Assembly: GCF_900105245.1 (NCBI RefSeq)
Contig: NZ_FNSZ01000001.1
Span: 4,588,001 to 4,652,000 of the forward strand
Length of the DNA stretch: 64,000 bases
DNA from: Streptomyces sp. 1222.5
Lineage (GTDB): Bacteria; Actinomycetota; Actinomycetes; Streptomycetales; Streptomycetaceae
Direction of reading: 5' to 3'
Below the pieces are notes generated by a model, which saw only the letters and a program-made list of their open reading frames with translations, was not told the origin of the DNA and did not search any database. Below, piece by piece: positions 63,920-64,000 of the stretch (position 1 is its first letter; every line of letters begins with the position of its first letter). The position numbers and the translations under genes are program-made.

Positions 63920-64000
63920 GCCGCCGCCTCCCGCTCCCGGGCGATCCCGAGGAACGCCTCCTCCAGTGAGGCCGACCGCACGTCCAGCGCGCCCAGCTCG
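63916..64000 (-). CDS. ABC transporter ATPase, C-terminal fragment
   Basis: Only the last 27 residues are in the window: ELGALDVRSASLEEAFLGIA and a short acidic/basic tail. The SLEEAFL end is typical of DrrA-type exporter ATPases. It is cut by the window edge, not by a frameshift. Confidence 0.85.
   Translation of the reverse strand, partial: ELGALDVRSASLEEAFLGIAREREAAA

Overview
The window is high-GC actinobacterial chromosome and almost certainly Streptomyces. GTG starts, third-position GC bias, a subtilisin-inhibitor gene, a sigF/sigN-type sigma pair, a DmdR/IdeR-type iron box and the order ffs-dnaX-purD-purC all point that way. Gene order resembles the S. coelicolor stretch from roughly SCO3995 to SCO4075; this comes from memory of that genome, not from a search.

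Layout. (1) 1-3000: the N-terminal part of a PAS-PAS kinase-like protein that lacks the H-box histidine, a subtilisin-inhibitor-like secreted protein, tRNA-Ser(GCT) and tRNA-Arg(ACG). (2) 3027-14621: a complete actinomycete integrative and conjugative element (AICE) of about 11.55 kb in the 3' end of tRNA-Arg(ACG), bounded by a perfect 44-bp direct repeat. One long leftward block carries transfer genes (DUF6284-like, SpdB, zinc-binding small proteins, FtsK/TraB translocase, Spd-like membrane protein), replication genes (primase-polymerase, DUF3631-type ATPase) and site-specific recombination genes (Xis, Int). A rightward pair encodes a KorSA-like GntR repressor and a GNAT acetyltransferase. 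Paired TGACATCAAC repeats flank the att core on both sides, and a TAGCGG repeat cluster lies between rep and xis. (3) 14.7-18.1 kb: a GXSXG hydrolase with a MarR regulator and small conserved proteins. (4) 18.2-26.6 kb: an OmpR/HK two-component system overlapping two membrane-linked glycosyltransferases, then an MFS pump with a perfect 15-bp-arm operator and a TetR regulator. (5) 26.6-32.6 kb: a degenerate tandem-repeat tract, a PPOX-fold protein, a GAF-ANTAR regulator, a YceI protein and an MFS exporter that both carry carboxypeptidase-regulatory-like domains, and a MarR regulator. (6) 32.7-44.4 kb: sigN/sigF-type sigma factors, small conserved proteins, tRNA-Ser(CGA), tadA and its partner, upp, a LytR_C protein, a HerA-like ATPase with a divergent ParB/VapB-like small protein, an HdeD-type membrane protein and an HhH-GPD glycosylase. 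(7) 44.9-48.5 kb: an iron-box-controlled divergent locus with a siderophore-interacting reductase on one side and a penicillin-acylase-family Ntn hydrolase plus siderophore-type acyltransferase on the other. (8) 48.6-52.3 kb: a CopC-CopD fusion, a decayed integrative element in tRNA-Ser(GGA) with a frameshifted integrase, and the SRP RNA. (9) 52.4-61.1 kb: dnaX, purD, a degenerate M48-like membrane protein, a DMF-amidase-like protein, purC and tRNA-Gly(GCC). (10) 61.1-64 kb: a NarL/HK pair with an ABC-2 exporter cut by the window end.

The most interesting signals are the intact cis-acting architecture of the AICE, the iron-boxed acylase/acyltransferase operon, the second and decayed tRNA insertion, and the MFS transporter fused to a triple regulatory-like repeat.
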